From: Halobacteriales archaeon
GTDB lineage: Archaea; Halobacteriota; Halobacteria; Halobacteriales; SKNY01
Direction: 5' to 3'
NCBI GenBank assembly: GCA_007118975.1
Contig: SKQO01000015.1
Coordinates: forward strand, 1-48,745
Length of the DNA: 48,745 nt
The notes under the pieces are model-generated. The model had not been told where the DNA came from and did no database searches. It saw nothing but the letters and a program-made list of their open reading frames with translations. Position numbers and translations under genes: made by a program. The first letter of the stretch is position 1. Every line of letters starts with the position of its first letter. This document shows positions 34,840-43,747 of this stretch, piece by piece.

Positions 34840-35436
34840 ATGTCCGGTGAACAGCGATCGTTGTTCGACGGTGAATCTCTCGATGGATGGTTCGCGACGG
34901 GTGTTCCCGGCCCGTGGGACGTTGCCGACGACTGCATCCTTCTCGCCGAACCCGGGAACGGCTCATTTCTCTGTACTGAGGAGTACTTCGATAATTTCGA
35001 ATTCACGTTCGAGTACAACCACGAGCCCGGCTGTAACAGTGGCGTCTACTTTCGCTGGTCGGAGCTAACCGACCGTGCGACCGGCATGGAAATCCAGATT
35101 CTCGACACGCACGATCGTGACGACGTTCCACCCAAGGCGGAGTGTGGTGCGTTGTACGATCTGGCTGCTCCCGAGAATGTGGAGACACGTCCTGCAGGCG
35201 AGTGGAATCAAATGTGCATCCGCTGTGATGGCCCCCGCATTCGCGCGGAATTGAACGGTGCGACCACAATCGATGTCGACATCGATGCGTGGGACACACC
35301 GGGGGCGAATCCGGATGGGACCGAAAACAAATTTACGAACCATGCGATGGGCGAGTTGCCCAGACGCGGCCGTCTCGGGCTCCAGGACCATGGCGGTCGC
35401 ATTCGTTTTCGGAATCTCCAGCTGCGGGAGTTGTAG
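34840..35436 (+). CDS. DUF1080 / 3-keto-disaccharide hydrolase domain protein
   Basis: 198 residues, ATG 34840, with TTGATATGATC centred about 27 nt upstream as a TATA-like element. SLFDGESLDGWFATGVPGPW, then LAEPGNGSFLCTEEYFDNFE, FEYNHEPGCNSGVYFRWSEL, MEIQILDTHDRDDVPPKAEC then GALYDL, WNQMCIRCDGPRIRAELNG and RRGRLGLQDHGGRIRFRN follow the beta-jelly-roll plan of DUF1080, whose members bind or hydrolyse sugar derivatives. No signal peptide, so probably cytoplasmic, unlike most bacterial members. Stands alone between ilvA (80 nt) and the UPF0324 gene (248 nt). Confidence 0.85.
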   Translation: MSGEQRSLFDGESLDGWFATGVPGPWDVADDCILLAEPGNGSFLCTEEYFDNFEFTFEYNHEPGCNSGVYFRWSELTDRATGMEIQILDTHDRDDVPPKAECGALYDLAAPENVETRPAGEWNQMCIRCDGPRIRAELNGATTIDVDIDAWDTPGANPDGTENKFTNHAMGELPRRGRLGLQDHGGRIRFRNLQLREL

Positions 35437-35684
35437 GGAACATTACCTGGTGTTGGTGATCGATCCGTACCCCACGCCGGCTCGGTGTTGGCACGAGACC
35501 GAGAGCGCGTGGCAGTCCGGCCACCCCCCAGCCAGTTATCTGTTCCTCGGAGCAGGGGAGGATCACGAAGACAAGTTTCCGGCCCGTTCACTCGCTTCGA
35601 TGGGAGTACTTGAGGACCTCACGGCAAACAACATGCCGACAACATATGCCGGTACCTCTCATCACAACCAACACACCTACGAGT
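35437..35684. other. Intergenic region upstream of UPF0324 gene
   Basis: 248 nt with no convincing reading frame, tRNA or repeat. An AT-rich ACATATG lies at 35642-35648, about 40 nt before the ATG at 35685. Nothing else was seen. Confidence 0.4.
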
Positions 35685-36823
35685 ATGGATCGTGCAGAAG
35701 AAGCAATGACGAAAGGACTGCGAGGGGCCATCGAGAAAATCTGGGCTCTCGAGGATGATTGGCAAGGTTTGATCGTTGCTGTGGCGATCGTCGCCTCTAT
35801 CCAACTGTACAGTCTCGGCGCTCCATGGTAGGCAATCCGGGTAAACTCCTCCCCGGGATCGTCGTACTTGTCGTCGGGGCGATCCTGGCGCGAACGCTCT
35901 CCGGAATGGTCGGCTTCCACGAACTCCTCGTCGCGATCGCCATTGGAGTGCTCGCGGCCAATATGGCCGGGATCCCGGACACCTTTCGACCGGGAATCGG
36001 GACACACACCGTGTGGTTGGCGGCGGGCATCGTGTTACTCGGTGCGTCGTTAACACTCGAAGCGATCCTGGAAATCGGCCCCACGCTCCTCCTGGTATTG
36101 ATCGCGGTCGTCATCACGACGGTTGCCACCGGGGAACTCGTCGCACGTCGCATCGGCGGACTCTCGGCTCGGTTCGGATCCATGCTCGCGGCTGGGGCCG
36201 GGATCTGTGGTGTGTCCGCCGTCGTCGCCGTCGGGGGCGCGATCAGTGCTCGAGACACACAAATCGCCTACGCTGCTGGCGTGATTCTACTGGTCGATGC
36301 CATCTCAATTGTCGTCTTTCCTCTGGCCGGCGCGCTGCTCAATCTACCTGATATCGTGTTTGGTATCTGGGTCGGCATCAGCATGCTATCGACGGGACCC
36401 GTTGTCGCGGTCGGGTTTGCGTACTCGGAGACGGCGGGACAGTGGGCCACCCTCACCAAACTAGCACGGAACGCGCTCATTGGTGGTGTCGCCCTGGGCT
36501 ACGGCGTATACTACGCCCGATCAACGGCGTCGGGCGCAACGTCGTTGCGCACTCTCCACTCGAACGTCCCGGCGTTCATTTGGGGGTTCTTCTTGCTCGT
36601 CGTCCTGGCGAGCGCCGGGGTATTCTCCACCGGTGAGCACGCAACCATGGAACAAGCGGTGCACTGGCTATTTCTGCTGGCATTCGTCGGACTCGGGGCT
36701 GAGATACAGTTCGATGAGTTGCGATCTGTGGGGGCAACCCCGGCGCTCGTCGTGATCATTGCCATGCTAGTAGCAAGTGCGCTCTCGCTCGTGCTCGCGC
36801 TGCTCCTCTTCGGCGTCGCGTAA
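35685..36823 (+). pseudogene. UPF0324/YeiH-type putative sulfonate/sulfate exporter, probable frameshift
   Basis: From ATG 35685 the frame reads MDRAEEAMTKGLRGAIEKIW, DDWQGLIVAVAIVASIQLYS and LGAPW, then meets TAG at 35829. In the next frame, starting within the same codons, GNPGKLLPGIVVLVVGAILA continues through AANMAGIPDTFRPG, TVWLAAGIVLLGASLTLEAI, GSMLAAGAGICGVSAVVAVG then GAI (family core), ARNALIGGVALG and HWLFLLAFVGLGAEIQFDEL then RSVG to 36823. The two join naturally as APW-x-GNPG if one base is missing near 35828. About ten helices lie after the break, so ATG 35825 (MVGNPG, 332 residues) could still give most of a transporter, lacking the first helix. I call it a probable disruption, not a certain one. 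Confidence 0.65.
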
Positions 36824-36968
36824 GATGTACACCGTCGGGGATCGGTTCCGTCGCCGCACTACTGGTGCCTAGGCGACCGGCGCCACCGCAACGCCCGGTG
36901 TATTTATTCACGCGTGGGTGCTCCCTACAGTTACTCCCGTGGCCTCTCATCCCTCGAAACGTTCGCTT

Positions 36969-37649
36969 ATGGAGTGGCACGTGGATGCGTTGTTTTCGCA
37001 CGATACTGCTTCACGGATGGTGGCAGTCAATGAACCCGATGGTGCAGCTGCACCACGGCTGTTCCTCGGCCGCACACCAGTCGGAAACGTTCTCAGAGTT
37101 GGCGCCGGGGTTTCGAGAGCGGTCTTTGACGAGATCAACAAGGTACACGCTAGAGAACCGACGACGACCGACCCCTCCCCGACACCCAGGCGGGCGGCAG
37201 CGTACAGAGAAGCGCTCGAGGCCGATGCACGGATTCAAACCGAGCGCAGTGGACCTTGTTTCTGGCACCCGCCGAGCGACCATCCCGTCAGTGCGCGCGT
37301 TATTCCGCTGACGGCGGAAACCAGGGACCGCCTGCACCCCGCGTTGAACGATTGGGGCCCGGGCATCGAGGATACCCAACCGGCGTTTGGTCGTCTCGTG
37401 GGGGACCGGATCGTTGCAATTTGTGCAAGCGTCCGTGTGACCCCCTCCTGCCACGAAGCCGGGGTGGAAACTGCACCGGATTTTCGGAGCAATGGATACG
37501 CAACCCAAGCTGTCAAGACCTGGGTAAATCGGCTGTCAACCATTGATGTCGTTCCACTCTACAGTACGACCTGGGAAAATTGCGCATCTCGTCGGCTTGC
37601 AACGAAGGCTGGCTTCATTCAATACGGTGTCGACTGGTGGGTCAGGTAA
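36969..37649 (+). CDS. GNAT-family N-acetyltransferase
   Basis: 226 residues from ATG 36969 (MEWHVDALFSHDTASRMVAV). The N-terminal half (NEPDGAAAPRLFLGRTPVGN, ALEADARIQTERSGPCFWHP) is a family-specific extension. The C-terminal half has VGDRIVAICASVRVT, AGVETAPDFRSNGYATQAVK (acetyl-CoA-binding R-x-x-G-x-A pattern), LYSTTWENCASRRLATKAGF then IQYG, the classical last strands (N...S..la.k.GF). Substrate unknown. The start is uncertain: an AT-rich TATTTATT at 36900-36907 lies 65 nt upstream, so an in-frame GTG at 36939 is also possible. Confidence 0.78.
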   Translation: MEWHVDALFSHDTASRMVAVNEPDGAAAPRLFLGRTPVGNVLRVGAGVSRAVFDEINKVHAREPTTTDPSPTPRRAAAYREALEADARIQTERSGPCFWHPPSDHPVSARVIPLTAETRDRLHPALNDWGPGIEDTQPAFGRLVGDRIVAICASVRVTPSCHEAGVETAPDFRSNGYATQAVKTWVNRLSTIDVVPLYSTTWENCASRRLATKAGFIQYGVDWWVR

Positions 37650-38087
37650 TTCATCAATCACCACCGACATGTTCCTTTCTGAAGAATGCGTCACAGCGCC
37701 CGTGTCCGGAAGTTCATACCAACAAGATGACGGGCACAGAGGTACCGTCCACATCGGCGCGTTCTCATCGCGTGCTCAACCGAAACGAGACATTACGATC
37801 GGATCACGCCTGCCAATCAGTGGGACTAGTTGAGGGCTGTGTAGAGAACGACCGGTGCGAAGGTTCCAAGCAGCACGGGAAAGTCCAGGACTGTCGCTAT
37901 CCGATCACCGGATCGTCACGAAGATCTCCCATGATCACGGAGGTTCTTGAACCTGCCGTCAGGATATGCCGGTGTCGCCCGCGCGTGAGGACCTAGCCAG
38001 CAACCCTTGGCCAGTTCGGATCGTTGCGGGGCAATCCGCACCGTTGAAAAACAAGGCCTTTAGCTACCACTTTCGTCCACTCCGACA
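37650..38087. other. Intergenic 0.44 kb before sucC
   Basis: No complete gene is recognised. On the minus strand a short open stretch at about 37826-37915 reads DRIATVLDFPVLLGTFAP and VVLYTALN before a TAG, like the end of a small membrane protein, but it has no start codon in frame and a stop just before it. The right end holds the sucC TATA element. No repeat or RNA gene was seen. Confidence 0.4.
38058..38064 (+). promoter_or_regulatory. TATA element of sucCD
   Basis: CTTTAGC (38058-38064) is centred 27 nt before the ATG at 38088, consistent with a leaderless sucCD transcript. Confidence 0.45.
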
Positions 38088-39233
38088 ATGAAGTTGCATG
38101 AGTACCAGGCGAAGCGACGCTTCGCGGACGCGGGCATTCCGGTCCCAACATTTGAACTCGTCGAGACACCGGAGGCAGCCGTCGAGGCAGCCGAAGGAAT
38201 CGGCTATCCAGTTGCGGTAAAGGCGCAAGTGAAGGTGGGTGGCCGGGGCAAAGCGGGCGGAATCGAGATCGCGAATTCGGCCGAGGATGTCCGAGCGGCC
38301 ACCGACCGCATTCTGGGAATGGATCTGAAGGGCTACACCGTCGATCAGGTGCTAATCGAAGAGGGCGTTGATTTTGCAACCGAACTCTATGTAGGCGTGA
38401 CGATGGACCGGACGGCGGGGCGACCCGTCGCGATGGTCTCGACCGAGGGTGGCGTCGACATCGAGGAGGTGGCAGCGCGCGATCCCGACGCTATCGCGAG
38501 AGAGTACGTCGATCCTGCCTTCGGGCTCCACCATTATCAGGCACGACGCGCGGTCTATGGCGCGGGTGTCGATCGAGAAGTTGCAAGCGATGTCGCCGCG
38601 GTCCTTCATACCTTGTATGGTCTGTTCGAATCAAGCGACGGCGCTGACGCAGAAATCAATCCCCTTATGGTCACCAACGACGATGAAGTGATCGCCGCAG
38701 ATGCGGTGTTCAACATCGACGAGGACGCGCTCTTCCGGCATGCGGACCTGGCTGAACTAGAGGACGAACGACATGAGGATCCCCTCGAACAGAAAGCCGC
38801 CGATTACGGTTTCGATTACGTTCGACTGGACGGAAACGTGGGCATCATCGGGAACGGCGCCGGCCTCGTCATGACCACTCTGGATCTCGTGGACCATTAC
38901 GGCGGGACTCCCGCCAACTTCCTCGATGTCGGTGGCGGCGCGAAAGCAGCCCGTATTGCCAATGCACTGGACATGGTATTTTCCGACGACAACGTCGAGA
39001 GCGTCGTCTTCAACATCTTTGGGGGGATCACCCGCGGCGACGAGGTGGCCCGCGGCATCAACGAGGCTCTCTCCACCTTCGATGAGGTCCCGAAACCGGT
39101 CACGGTCAGACTTGCAGGCACGAACGCTGCAGAAGGAATGGAGATCCTGGACACCAGCCTTGTCACTGTCGAAGATACCCTCGAGGCAGCAGTCCAGGAC
39201 GCCGTTGCTGCCGCACAGGAGGTGACGGCATGA
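38088..39233 (+). CDS. sucC: Succinyl-CoA synthetase (succinate-CoA ligase) beta subunit
   Basis: 381 residues. With SucD interconverts succinyl-CoA and succinate with ADP (or GDP) phosphorylation in the TCA cycle. MKLHEYQAKRRFADAGIPVP is the typical start; ATP-grasp region: GYPVAVKAQVKVGGRGKAGG, VLIEEGVDFATELYVGVTMD, EINPLMVTNDDEVIAADAVF with metal ligands, then the CoA-ligase domain GNGAGLVMTTLDLVDHYGGT then PANFLDVGGGA and NIFGGITRGDEVARGI. Length is typical. Stop overlaps the sucD start by 4 nt (ATGA). Confidence 0.96.
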   Translation: MKLHEYQAKRRFADAGIPVPTFELVETPEAAVEAAEGIGYPVAVKAQVKVGGRGKAGGIEIANSAEDVRAATDRILGMDLKGYTVDQVLIEEGVDFATELYVGVTMDRTAGRPVAMVSTEGGVDIEEVAARDPDAIAREYVDPAFGLHHYQARRAVYGAGVDREVASDVAAVLHTLYGLFESSDGADAEINPLMVTNDDEVIAADAVFNIDEDALFRHADLAELEDERHEDPLEQKAADYGFDYVRLDGNVGIIGNGAGLVMTTLDLVDHYGGTPANFLDVGGGAKAARIANALDMVFSDDNVESVVFNIFGGITRGDEVARGINEALSTFDEVPKPVTVRLAGTNAAEGMEILDTSLVTVEDTLEAAVQDAVAAAQEVTA

Positions 39234-40099
39234 GCGTCTATGTCGACGACGACACGAGAGTCGTCGTTCAAGGCATCACCGGTGGAGAAGGGAGCTTCCA
39301 CACCGAACGGATGCTCGAGTACGGGACCAACGTGGTCGCCGGCGCTGTCCCCGGCCGTGGCGGCCAGACCATCCACGACGTTCCAGTCTATGACACGGTG
39401 CGAGATGCGGCGGAGGCGGAGGATGCCAACGCCTCAGTCGTGTTTGTTCCCCCGGCGTTTGCCGAGGATGCGCTACTCGAGGGACTCGACTCCGGTCTTG
39501 ATCTCGTCGTGGCGATTACCGAGGGGATTCCCACACAGGACATGAGCCGTGTGAAAAAACGACTGGAGGAGGTCGAAACCCGGTTAATCGGCCCGAATTG
39601 CCCCGGCATCATCACACCCGGTGCAGCAAAACTGGGGATCATGCCCACCGATATCTTCCAGGCAGGGTCTGTCGGCGTCGTGTCGCGCTCCGGCACACTT
39701 ACCTACCAGATAGTCGATAATCTTTCCGCCCGAGGCCTCGGGCAATCGACCGCTATCGGGATCGGTGGTGACCCGATCATTGGTACGCCGTTCGTCGACA
39801 CGATCCGCGCCTTCGATGCTGATCCTGCGACGGATGCCATCGTCATGTGTGGGGAGATCGGCGGCGAGGACGAAGAACAGGCGGCGGCGATGATCGAGGA
39901 GGAGATCAAGACACCCGTCGTCGGATTCATCGCCGGCCGAACGGCACCCCCGGGTAAGCGAATGGGTCACGCAGGGGCAATCGTCTCCGGGAGCGGGACG
40001 GGCACGGCGGCTTCCAAAATCGAGGCGCTCTCTGCCGCGGGCGTGCCCGTCGGAGAGACCCCCGAAGCGGTGGCGGACGAAGTCGCGAACCTGCTGTAG
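39230..40099 (+). CDS. sucD: Succinyl-CoA synthetase alpha subunit
   Basis: 289 residues. [20 protein letters not shown] (CoA-binding Rossmann start), [92 protein letters not shown], and the active-site phosphohistidine in [20 protein letters not shown]. Couples with SucC encoded immediately upstream by ATGA overlap. Complete and of normal length. Confidence 0.96.
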   Translation: MSVYVDDDTRVVVQGITGGEGSFHTERMLEYGTNVVAGAVPGRGGQTIHDVPVYDTVRDAAEAEDANASVVFVPPAFAEDALLEGLDSGLDLVVAITEGIPTQDMSRVKKRLEEVETRLIGPNCPGIITPGAAKLGIMPTDIFQAGSVGVVSRSGTLTYQIVDNLSARGLGQSTAIGIGGDPIIGTPFVDTIRAFDADPATDAIVMCGEIGGEDEEQAAAMIEEEIKTPVVGFIAGRTAPPGKRMGHAGAIVSGSGTGTAASKIEALSAAGVPVGETPEAVADEVANLL

Positions 40100-40144
40100 G
40101 CAAACGTCAATGGTCCGTGGCACGCACAGTCTCAAACGGTGACC

Positions 40145-40150
40145 CTTAAC
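40145..40150 (+). promoter_or_regulatory. TATA element of the second NSS transporter gene
   Basis: CTTAAC is centred 26 nt before the ATG at 40174, the spacing of a leaderless transcript. Confidence 0.5.
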
Positions 40151-40173
40151 ACGGTGGCCTGATCCCACCGCCT

Positions 40174-41577
40174 ATGGAACAGTGGTCTTCCCGATTTGGT
40201 TTTGTGCTTGCCGCGATCGGTGCTGCGGTCGGGCTCGGAAACGTCTGGCGTTTCCCGGCTGTCGTCGGGACGAACGGTGGCGGTGCGTACCTGGTTCCCT
40301 ACCTCCTCGCCGCGTTCGCGTTCGCCCTCCCGTTGATGGTCCTCGAGATTTCCGTCGGGCGCTCGCTTCGGGCGGACATCATTACCGCCTGTCGCCAGGT
40401 TCGACGACGGTTCGAGGTCGTTGGTTGGATCGTGGGTGCATCCGTCCTACTCGTATTGAGTTATTATCTGGTGATCACGGGATGGGTGCTCGCGTTTTTC
40501 GTCTTCGAGCTTATCGGGCGGGGCATCGACTTTGCCAGTTTCACCGGTACCAACCAGCCGATCCTATTTTTTCTCATATCCGCCGTGATCGTCGGGTTGA
40601 TCGTGTCCTTGGGAGTCCAGAACGGGATCGAGCGCATGGCCGGTATCCTCATCCCGTTGACGTTCCTCATTCTCCTTTTGCTCGCTGTCTACTCGATCAC
40701 GCTCGAGGGGTTTGTGGACGGGATTCGGTTCTTCCTCACCCCCGATACAAGCGCCCTCGGTGACCCGCTGATTTGGGGCGCCGCCTTCGGTCAGGTGTTT
40801 TTCTCGTTTTCCGTTGGTATGGGTGTCCTCCTCACCTACGGGAGTTATCTGGGTGATGATGCAAACGTCCCTCGCTCTGCTGTGGTGATCGCCTGTGCGG
40901 ATCTCACCGTCGCCTTTCTCTCCGGCATCGTCATCTTCGCGATCGTGTTCACCGTCGGGTTGGAACCCGGTGCAGGGACCGAACTGGCATTTACAACGCT
41001 GCCAACGGGGTTCGAAGCGATGCCCTTCGGCTCGCTCCTCGCCGTGAGCTTTTTTGGCGTGTTGTTTGTGGCCGCAATCGCGCCATCGGTTTCGATGCTG
41101 GAGGTGGGCGTCGCCGGGACGATGCGAGCGACGAACTGGTCACGACGCAAGGCGAGCTTGGTCATAACCTCACTGATTGTGGTCGCAGGATTGCCATCGG
41201 CTGCAAGTTATAGCGCTGTAGAGTTGCACATCCTTGGCGCACCATTCCTGGACGTCCTCGACGCCTCGGTCGGCACGTACGCCCTTCCACTGGGTGCACT
41301 CGCCATCATCTTCGTGTTCACCTGGGTGCAGGACCAGCACGTGGTCGAGGAGCAGCTCGGTCTACGTGTCCTTCGTCCAGTGGTGGCCTATGTCGTACCA
41401 GCTGTGCTGTTGATCGTGCTCGGGTTGCGCATTGCAACCGACCTGGCCATATCGGAGTGGCAACGTGTCCCAAATCTGGATGCGCCGGGTGAACCGGGGA
41501 TCGTGGCAACACTCGTTCTCGGCGTGGGGATAGCCGCTGTGATCGGCATAGTGCTTCAACGGTGGCGGCACGCTTGA
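40174..41577 (+). CDS. Sodium:neurotransmitter symporter (NSS) family transporter, second paralogue
   Basis: 467 residues, about 12 helices. AAIGAAVGLGNVWRFPAVVG is the family signature in helix 1. Other landmarks: LPLMVLEISVGRSLRADIIT, VLSYYLVITGWVLAFFVFEL, FGQVFFSFSVGMGVLLTYGS then YLGDDANVPRSA (helix 6) and FVAAIAPSVSMLEVGVAGTM (helix 8). It is not close to the NSS gene at 31.2 kb apart from these motifs. Ten nt after its stop ends the convergent moaC gene. Na+-coupled uptake of an amino acid is likely; substrate unknown. Confidence 0.92.
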   Translation: MEQWSSRFGFVLAAIGAAVGLGNVWRFPAVVGTNGGGAYLVPYLLAAFAFALPLMVLEISVGRSLRADIITACRQVRRRFEVVGWIVGASVLLVLSYYLVITGWVLAFFVFELIGRGIDFASFTGTNQPILFFLISAVIVGLIVSLGVQNGIERMAGILIPLTFLILLLLAVYSITLEGFVDGIRFFLTPDTSALGDPLIWGAAFGQVFFSFSVGMGVLLTYGSYLGDDANVPRSAVVIACADLTVAFLSGIVIFAIVFTVGLEPGAGTELAFTTLPTGFEAMPFGSLLAVSFFGVLFVAAIAPSVSMLEVGVAGTMRATNWSRRKASLVITSLIVVAGLPSAASYSAVELHILGAPFLDVLDASVGTYALPLGALAIIFVFTWVQDQHVVEEQLGLRVLRPVVAYVVPAVLLIVLGLRIATDLAISEWQRVPNLDAPGEPGIVATLVLGVGIAAVIGIVLQRWRHA

Positions 41578-41588
41578 CTCGGCCTCGA

Positions 41589-42098
41589 CTATGATTCGAT
41601 CGGGTCAACCGCTTTTTCCACCACGCGGATATCCCGAATCGCGGTCGCGGGATACTGTCCGTCTTCGTCCTTCTCCACAGCCTTGACCATGTCCCAGACT
41701 ACGGAGAGACCCGTCGCGACGCCCTGGATAGCCTCCATCTCGCAGCCGGTCTTACCGATCGTCTCCACGGTAACAGAGAGGCGAAGGCGATCAGATGCGA
41801 CCTCGACGTCGGTTTCGACGTTGGTAATGGGAATCTGATGACACATCGGGATCGTCTCCCAGGTGTGTTTGACCGCCTGAATCGCCCCGATCCTGACCGT
41901 CGCGAGAACGTCACCCTTCCCGATCTCGTCGGCGGTGATTGCCGCGAGTGTCGACGCTTGGAGGAGGATCTCCCCGGTGGCACTCGCACGTCGACGGGTA
42001 TCGTCTTTCTCACCGACGTCGACCATCTGTGCCTCTCCCCCCTCCTCGACATGTGTCAGCCCCGCTCGATCGTTCTCCTCGACGGGATCATCTGGCAT
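41589..42098 (-). CDS. moaC: Cyclic pyranopterin monophosphate synthase MoaC
   Basis: 169 residues from ATG 42098 (MPDDPVEENDRAGLTHVEEG). Forms the pyranopterin ring in molybdenum-cofactor synthesis. MVDVGEKDDTRRRASATGEI, AITADEIGKGDVLATVRIGA, KHTWETIPMCHQIPITNVET (conserved MCHxIPL-type motif), SVTVETIGKTGCEMEAIQGV then ATGLSVVWDMVK (TGVEMEAL-type motif) and IRDIRVVEKAVDP (Lys-Ser/Asp region). The start is fixed by the TATA element. The ATG is inside the near-palindrome TGGCATATGTGCCA (42093-42106). Confidence 0.95.
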   Translation of the reverse strand: MPDDPVEENDRAGLTHVEEGGEAQMVDVGEKDDTRRRASATGEILLQASTLAAITADEIGKGDVLATVRIGAIQAVKHTWETIPMCHQIPITNVETDVEVASDRLRLSVTVETIGKTGCEMEAIQGVATGLSVVWDMVKAVEKDEDGQYPATAIRDIRVVEKAVDPIES

Positions 42099-42120
42099 AT
42101 GTGCCAGTCCTCGCGCGATG

Positions 42121-42129
42121 CTTATAAAA
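42121..42129 (-). promoter_or_regulatory. Strong TATA box of moaC
   Basis: On the minus strand the sequence reads GTTTTTATAAGC; its centre (about 42125) is 27 nt upstream of the moaC ATG, which predicts a leaderless transcript. Confidence 0.65.
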
Positions 42130-42282
42130 ACTGCAAGGCGAATACATCCGCCCTCAGGCGAGTGCTGAAGCCGACACGGTGGGCAGCAATCCACCATTCT
42201 AATTACAGGGCCAGATATGCCATCGCGAACACCAACATTCACGAGAAAAGCCAGTATAACCAGTTATAGAGACGTTCCACGG

Positions 42283-43686
42283 ATGCTGGAAGTTCACCAC
42301 ACCCGCCGTGGGAAAATCCCCAGCCACTCACGGGTCGCCGAGTCGCTTCACCACCAAGGGTGGTCGGCCAGCAAGCTGTGGAACGTCGCCACCTACTACT
42401 CCCGCCAACAATGGGGGAGAGACGGGCGGGATTCCCGATCACGAGGAACTCAAAAGCGAGTTGAAAGGTCACGACAAATACCGAGGACTGCACAGTCAAT
42501 CCAGTTCGTTCGAAAGGCGAAGCCTTTCGTGATGCCAAAAATCTTCGATTTTTTAGCACAGCACGTTCTGGAGGAACTCGCTGAAGCCTTCAACTCGTGA
42601 TACTCCTCGGATGACGACCGAGATAACCCGCCCGGCTACCGCAAAGAGAACTACAGGGACGACCAAGGCCACCGCGTCCACGAGGAACACCCACCCTCGA
42701 TGGTGACGTGGAAGCAGAAAGGCTTCCGTCACGACTCCAAACACAATCGCGTCCGCCTCTCCAAACGTGCGAATCACACGGAACATCCCCGCGCCCGGGA
42801 ATACATCCTCGTCGAATACGAGACGCGTCCGCACGTTGAAGTGGAGAACATTCGGTAAGTCCGCGCCGTCTACGACAACGAGAAGGAACACTGGGAACTC
42901 CATCTCACCTGCACGCAAGAAATGGAAACGCCAGACTCGCCAGGTGACGAGACGGCGGGCAGCGACCTCGGAATCAGCAACGTCCCGCCGTCGCCTACAG
43001 CACTAAGGACGCCGACCTCTACCCCGGCTATCGATTGAAACAGGACGGGTACTACTTCCCGAAGGAGATCGCCAAGTGCGATGACAGTAGTAGTGAGCGG
43101 GAGACTCGACTCCACCACGTGGTCGGAGCGCTTCACCCACTTCTTCCACGCCCTCGTCGAACACACCGTCCAACGGTGTGTGGAGAAGGGTGTTGGCCGG
43201 ATTAACGTCGGAGATTTAAGTGGCCTACATGAGGATGAGACGGGTGAGTCTAAGAACTGGGGTCGGCACGGAAACCTCGACTTGCACGGGTAGGCGTTCG
43301 ACCGCTTCACCTCAATTCTCGAATATAAAGCGAAGATGGAGGGGGTTCACGTGGAAGAGGTGGACGAAGAGGACACGCCTAAGACGTGTGCTGTGTGCGG
43401 GCGGGAGGACGATGGGCAGCGTGTTGAGCGGGGATTGTACGTCTGCGAGGAGTGTGACACGGCGTTTAACGCTGACGTGAATAGGGCGGAAAACATCCCC
43501 CGCGCCATCAACGATACTGAAAGTAACTCCGAGTCTTCGGCCATTTGGGACGGGGATAGGAGTACCGGCTGGTTGGCACAGCCCGGAGTCCACCTGTATG
43601 ACCTGCCCTACGGATTCCAACCGCAGACAGAGGTGGTGGTAGACTCCAAACCCTCATATCCCAACGCTCGGGATTCCACGCCCTGA
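42283..43686 (+). pseudogene. tnpB: TnpB (RNA-guided nuclease of IS605-type element), multiply broken
   Basis: Starts MLEVHHTRRGKIPSHSRVAE, then QGWSASKLWNVATYYSRQQW. A frame change near 42418 leads to IPDHEELKSELKGHDKYRGL then HSQSS, where a 53-nt insert interrupts. VLEELAEAFNS resumes, hits TGA at 42598-42600 (expected Trp of NSWY), then SSDDRDNPPGYRKENYRDDQ, a TAA near 42856, VYDNEKEHWELHLTC and GSDLGISN (first RuvC Asp). More shifts follow near 42983 and 43119, then VEKGVGRINVGDLSGLHEDE, SKNWGRHGNLDLHG, a TAG near 43291, the zinc ribbon CAVCGREDDGQRVERGLYVC then EECDTAFNADVNRAENIPR (last RuvC Asp), and GWLAQPGVHLYDL. The family normally cuts DNA under guidance of an omega RNA from the element's right end. 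Nothing functional remains. Confidence 0.88.
42506..42558. repeat. 53-nt double-hairpin insert inside tnpB
   Basis: Between the codons for HSQSS and QHVLEEL, which are adjacent in related TnpB proteins (SQSSQRVLEEL), lie 53 extra nt. They contain two consecutive near-perfect hairpins, CGAAAGGC-GAA-GCCTTTCG and AAAAATC-TTC-GATTTTT, separated by TGATGCC. The insert shifts the frame by 2. Its boundaries are inferred from the reading frame; the few flanking bases could belong to either side. Confidence 0.65.
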
Positions 43687-43705
43687 AGGCCGTGGAGGAT
43701 GTCAA
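43600..43705 (+). ncRNA. Possible omega RNA / sense overlapping transcript region at tnpB 3' end
   Basis: In TnpB-only IS605-type elements the guide scaffold comes from the last part of tnpB through the right end, and in Halobacterium salinarum sense transcripts of this region are documented. Here the region ends in a stable hairpin (43676-43695). Presence is inferred from position and family; no expression evidence, and the partner tnpB is dead. Confidence 0.3.
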
Positions 43706-43747
43706 AGAAGTTGCAGAGGTGACTCCCGACCTGTCACGGCGAGGAGG

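Larger units (their letters stand above)
42210..43705 (+). mobile_element. Decayed tnpB-only IS200/IS605-family (IS1341-type) element
   Basis: Contains the tnpB pseudogene and, at the right, the hairpin CCACGCC-CTGAA-GGCCGTGG (43676-43695) followed by AGGATGTCAA, typical of the right end of these elements in haloarchaea. There is no tnpA. The left boundary was not located precisely; it lies between the moaC promoter and the tnpB start. These elements have no terminal inverted repeats. Not mobile now because tnpB is broken and tnpA is absent. Confidence 0.6.

Noticed and set aside
31199-41577. The two NSS transporters as a recent duplication
   Set aside because: They share only family motifs; lengths, loops and tails differ, so they are distant paralogues.
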